A stretch of 64,000 nucleotides of DNA. Source: JALZAI01 sp038212215 (GTDB taxonomy: Bacteria; Actinomycetota; Actinomycetes; Mycobacteriales; Jatrophihabitantaceae). The stretch is taken from NCBI GenBank assembly GCA_038212215.1, contig JBBQUT010000019.1:1-64000 (forward strand). The letters are read 5' to 3'. The notes beneath the pieces were generated by a model. That model had not been told where the DNA came from and did not search any database. It saw only the letters and a program-made list of their open reading frames with translations. The position numbers and the translations under genes are program-made. Shown piece by piece: positions 60,826 to 64,000 of this stretch (positions within the stretch are counted from its first letter, which is position 1; each line of letters opens with the position of its first letter).

Positions 60826-63146
60826 CGGCGAACGAGGAGATCGTCCCGAACGAAACGATGGTCGCGAAGCAAGCGATGGGGGCGCAACAATTGGCATTGG
60901 ACACCGTCGAGGTCGCGGAACGGACACCGGATCAGCCGCAGCCGGCGGCGGAGCTGGGCCTGCGCGAGGACGAATACCGTCGACTGCACGAGATCCTCGC
61001 CCGGCGGCCCACGTCCTGCGAGCTGGCGATCTACAGCGTGATGTGGAGCGAGCACTGCTCGTACAAATCGTCCAAGATCCACTTGCGGCAGTTCGCCGAG
61101 AAGGCACCGAAAACGGATGCCCTGCTGGTGGGAATGGGCGAGAACGCCGGGGTCGTCGACGTAGGCGACGGCTGGGCCGTCACCTTTAAGATCGAGTCGC
61201 ACAATCACCCGTCCTACGTCGAGCCGTACCAGGGCGCAGCGACCGGCGTCGGCGGGATCGTGCGCGACATCCTCACCATGGGCGCCCGCCCGATCGCGGT
61301 GCTGGACTCACTGCGCTTCGGCCCCCTGGACGCTCCGGACACGGCGCGGGTTCTGCCCGGCGTCGTCGCCGGTGTCGGCGGGTACGGCAACTGCCTGGGG
61401 CTGCCCAACATCGGCGGCGAGGTGTCCTTCGATGAGTGCTACGCCGGCAACCCGCTGGTCAACGCGCTCTGCGTCGGGGTGCTGCGAACCGACGCCATCA
61501 AGCTCGCCAAGGGCGACGGGCCGGGCAACTTGATCGTGCTGTTCGGCGCACGCACCGGCGGCGACGGCATCGGCGGCGCCTCGGTCCTCGCGAGCGCAAG
61601 CTTCGAGGACGCAAAACCATCCAAACGCCCGGCGGTCCAGGTAGGCGATCCGTTCGCCGAGAAGGTGCTGATCGAGTGCTGCCTGGAGATCTTCGCTGCG
61701 GACCTCGTCGTCGGCATCCAGGACCTCGGCGCGGCGGGGCTCTCCTGCGCGACGACGGAACTGGCCGCAGCCGGCGCGGGCGGGATGGACGTCGACCTCG
61801 ATCTCGTCCCGTTGCGCGACCCGACGCTCGCTCCGGAAGAGATCCTGATGAGCGAGTCGCAGGAACGGATGATGGCGGTGGTGACGCCCGAGCACCTCGA
61901 TGCTTTCCTCGCGCTGTGCGGGAAGTGGGAGGTGACCGCGACCGTCATCGGGACGGTCACCGATACCGACCGGCTGCGGATGCGCTGGCACGGCGAACTG
62001 ATCGTCGACCTGCCGCCGCGCACGGCCGCGCAGGAAGCCCCGGTGTACCGACGCCCCGTCAAGCGCCCGATGGACCAGGACATCTGGCTTGAGCACGACG
62101 GGCACCGGCTGCCGCGCCCGCGTGACGGCGCCGACTTGCAGCGGACGCTGCTGCGGATGGTCGGCTCGCCCAACCTGGCCGACAAGTCATGGATCACCGA
62201 CCAGTACGACCGCTTCGTGCTCGGCAACACCGTTCTGGCGCAACCCGAGGACGCCGGCATGATCCGCCTGGACGAGGCAACCAACCGCGGCATCGCGATC
62301 TCAGTCGACTGCAACAGCCGCTATACGCGGCTGGACCCGTACGCAGGGGCGCAACTGGCGCTGGCCGAGGCCTACCGCAACGTGGCCACGACTGGCGCGC
62401 GTCCGCTTGCCGTGTCGGACTGCCTCAACTTCGGCTCACCGGAGGATCCGGGCGTCATGTGGCAGTTCGCCGAGGCGGTCCGCGGGCTGGCCGACGGCTG
62501 CCTGGCGCTCGGGACCCCGGTGACCGGCGGCAACGTCAGCTTTTACAACCAGACCGGGACGACGCCAATCCTGCCGACGCCGGTCGTCGGTGTGCTGGGC
62601 GTGATCGACGATGTGACCCGACGCACCCGGACCGGGTTCGGCACCGAGGGAGCTGTGATCTACCTGCTCGGCCAGACCCGCGACGAGTTCGGCGGGTCGG
62701 AGTGGGCACGGGTGGTGCACGGTTTCCTCGGCGGTCACCCCCCGGTCGTCGACTTCGACCGGGAGCGTCTGCTAGCCGACGTTCTGATCGACTCATCGCG
62801 CGACGGCCTGATCGCCTCCGCGCACGATCTCGCTGAGGGCGGGTTGGCCCAGGCGCTCGTCGAGTCCTGCCTGCTCGGTAGCGCCGGCGCGCGTGTGGTG
62901 CTGCCCGAGGGTCAGGACCCGTTTGTCGCGCTGTTCAGCGAGTCGGCCGGGCGCGCCCTGGTGTCGGTGCCGCGTACCGCGGAGGAGCGCTTCACGAACC
63001 TCTGTAGCGCACGCGGGCTGCCGCATGCGCGCATCGGCGTGGTCGACGTGCTGGAGATCGACCTGGACGTCCAGGGGCAGTTCGCCGTCTCGCTGCGTGT
63101 GCTGCGCCGAGCGTGGCGCGGTGCGCTCCGCGCCCGCTTCAGCTGA
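60822..63146 (+). CDS. purL: Phosphoribosylformylglycinamidine synthase subunit PurL
   Basis: 774 residues, the small-type PurL of the PurSQL complex. Conserved features: CELAIYSVMWSEHCSYKSSK, FKIESHNHPSYVEPYQGAATGVGG, DLGAAGLSCATTELA, ESQERMM, and the repeated half with PVTGGNVSFYNQT and SAHDLAEGGLAQALVESCL. It forms FGAM from FGAR, ATP and ammonia. The N-terminal ~45 residues form a polar extension. The ATG overlaps the purQ stop. Confidence 0.95.
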   Translation: MTANEEIVPNETMVAKQAMGAQQLALDTVEVAERTPDQPQPAAELGLREDEYRRLHEILARRPTSCELAIYSVMWSEHCSYKSSKIHLRQFAEKAPKTDALLVGMGENAGVVDVGDGWAVTFKIESHNHPSYVEPYQGAATGVGGIVRDILTMGARPIAVLDSLRFGPLDAPDTARVLPGVVAGVGGYGNCLGLPNIGGEVSFDECYAGNPLVNALCVGVLRTDAIKLAKGDGPGNLIVLFGARTGGDGIGGASVLASASFEDAKPSKRPAVQVGDPFAEKVLIECCLEIFAADLVVGIQDLGAAGLSCATTELAAAGAGGMDVDLDLVPLRDPTLAPEEILMSESQERMMAVVTPEHLDAFLALCGKWEVTATVIGTVTDTDRLRMRWHGELIVDLPPRTAAQEAPVYRRPVKRPMDQDIWLEHDGHRLPRPRDGADLQRTLLRMVGSPNLADKSWITDQYDRFVLGNTVLAQPEDAGMIRLDEATNRGIAISVDCNSRYTRLDPYAGAQLALAEAYRNVATTGARPLAVSDCLNFGSPEDPGVMWQFAEAVRGLADGCLALGTPVTGGNVSFYNQTGTTPILPTPVVGVLGVIDDVTRRTRTGFGTEGAVIYLLGQTRDEFGGSEWARVVHGFLGGHPPVVDFDRERLLADVLIDSSRDGLIASAHDLAEGGLAQALVESCLLGSAGARVVLPEGQDPFVALFSESAGRALVSVPRTAEERFTNLCSARGLPHARIGVVDVLEIDLDVQGQFAVSLRVLRRAWRGALRARFS

Positions 63147-63159
63147 GCGGACGAGAGCG

Positions 63160-63930
63160 ATGACCGTCCTTGCGTCGCGCATCGATGCGTTCATACAGCA
63201 GGCCGAGGTGGCAGCCGACTGGTTGCAGGCGCTGCCGGAGGCGTCCTTCGATGCGTCGTCGGTCCTTCCCGGCTGGCGGGTGCGCACCCTCGCCGGGCAC
63301 CTGGTGGTCCTGCAGCGCCGCTTCGCCATGGTGCTGGACACGCGTGCGGCGGGCCCGGCGCACTCGATGGCCGATTACGTGCGGGGCTACCCGGCGGCAG
63401 CGCAGGACGTCTCGGAGTTGGCACGGGCCGCCGCAACCGGGCCGCCGAGCGACGTGATCGCCGAGATTCGGGCGGGTGCGGCGCTGCTCGCGGCGCGGGC
63501 GGGCGTCGCCGACCGGGTCGCCGTCGAGGGGCGCGGCGGGGCGATCACTGCGCGCGACTGGGCCGACACCCGGGTGATCGACCTGGTCGTGCACTGCGAC
63601 GATCTGTCGCGCTCGGTCCCCACGGTGGCTCCGGTGCCGCTCGTACGTGCTGCGCTCTCCACCGCCGTTCGTGCGCTCGCCGAGCTGCTCGCCGCGCAGG
63701 CGCCCGGCCGCTCGGTCGAGTTGCGGGTTCCGCCGTTCGTGGCAGTCCAGGCGATCCCAGGCCCGCGGCACACCCGAGGCACCCCGCCGAATGTGGTCGA
63801 GACTGACCCAGTTACCTGGCTGCGCCTCGCCACGGGCCGGATCGCGTTCGCCGATGCCGTCGCCGACGCATCGGTGAGCGCGAGCGGCAATCGGGCCGAT
63901 CTCAGCGCGTACCTGCCGCTGCTGTCCTGA
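63160..63930 (+). CDS. DinB/MDMPI-like protein (sterol-carrier / maleylpyruvate-isomerase family)
   Basis: 256 residues. The N-terminal four-helix bundle IDAFIQQAEVAADWLQALPEASFDASSVLPGWRVRTLAGHLVVL carries the WxxxxLxxHL pattern of mycothiol-dependent maleylpyruvate isomerases and DinB-like proteins. RDWADTRVIDLVVHCDDLSRSV supplies the second metal-ligand His. A C-terminal small domain (WLRLATGRIAFADAV) resembles the sterol-carrier fold often attached. Function unknown, possibly thiol transfer. Located 13 bp after purL on the same strand. Confidence 0.75.
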   Translation: MTVLASRIDAFIQQAEVAADWLQALPEASFDASSVLPGWRVRTLAGHLVVLQRRFAMVLDTRAAGPAHSMADYVRGYPAAAQDVSELARAAATGPPSDVIAEIRAGAALLAARAGVADRVAVEGRGGAITARDWADTRVIDLVVHCDDLSRSVPTVAPVPLVRAALSTAVRALAELLAAQAPGRSVELRVPPFVAVQAIPGPRHTRGTPPNVVETDPVTWLRLATGRIAFADAVADASVSASGNRADLSAYLPLLS

Positions 63931-64000
63931 TCGAGCCGCGGTCCTGATCCAGCGCTGTCCTGATTGAGCGCTGCTGCTCAGCCCGTACAGTAAGTGACGT

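Noticed and set aside
63923..63972. Three degenerate GTCCTGAT(C/T)(C/G)AGC repeats after the last gene
   Set aside because: They are short, imperfect and cut off by the window edge, so no function can be argued.

Overview
The window is high-GC (about 66-70% by eye), densely coded actinobacterial chromosome. GTG starts are frequent, and many genes overlap by 4 bp (ATGA or GTGA). The following point to the Actinomycetia, near the Frankiales/Nakamurellales/Jatrophihabitantales or mycobacteria-like lineages: a DUF222-HNH (13E12-type) gene, an Rpf-like transglycosylase, a fabG-inhA-hemH operon, a ferrochelatase with a Cys-rich [2Fe-2S]-type tail, a RipA-like NlpC/P60 hydrolase next to moxR/DUF58/VWA genes, an Eis-like acetyltransferase and a DUF3097 gene. 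I cannot name the genus. I see no rRNA, tRNA or CRISPR array.

Layout. 0-4.2 kb is accessory DNA: the end of a PKD-type secreted protein, then a DUF222-HNH gene whose last codons are split off by an IS4-family element (22-bp inverted repeats, 6-bp target duplication, transposase frameshifted in a C6 tract). 4.2-11.9 kb holds a RecQ-like helicase, an Rpf-like secreted enzyme and a 1273-residue kinase/receiver/PP2C/anti-sigma-type signalling protein divergent from a STAS antagonist. 11.9-18.2 kb is carbon metabolism: GH65 phosphorylase plus beta-phosphoglucomutase, a thioesterase, citrate synthase and homogentisate dioxygenase. 18.2-22.5 kb holds a TetR-controlled SnoaL/NmrA pair, an SGNH hydrolase and an ECF sigma/anti-sigma pair. 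22.5-26.6 kb is a lipid-modification operon (amine-oxidase-like FAD enzyme, DUF1365-CFA synthase fusion, DUF1295 protein), followed by a candidate C-rich small RNA.

29-50 kb follows the order known from memory for the mycobacterial acn-ripA-moxR-fabG1-inhA-hemZ-Rv1488 region: SPFH, NfeD, DUF3097, hemH, inhA, fabG, VWA, DUF58, moxR, NlpC/P60, PAP2, acn. Blocks not part of that order are interposed. The most notable is a tight four-gene operon of two esterase-fold proteins, an ATP-grasp ligase and an unknown protein (31.8-35.6 kb). After acn lies a small scar where an AbiEi-like gene is fused to an inverted fragment of a DUF222 gene start. 51-64 kb carries corA, pgm, an amidase, a TrmB/LuxR-type regulator divergent from a tiny secreted peptide ending in DWWW, purC, a MarR regulator, an aldehyde dehydrogenase, purS-purQ-purL and a DinB/MDMPI-like protein.

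Best candidates for undescribed biology are: (1) the TrmB/LuxR regulator with the divergently encoded secreted mini-peptide and a 12-bp palindrome between them; (2) the esterase-esterase-ATP-grasp-unknown operon; (3) the C-rich sRNA with its own promoter; (4) a dispersed palindromic repeat that sits exactly on gene junctions at three places.
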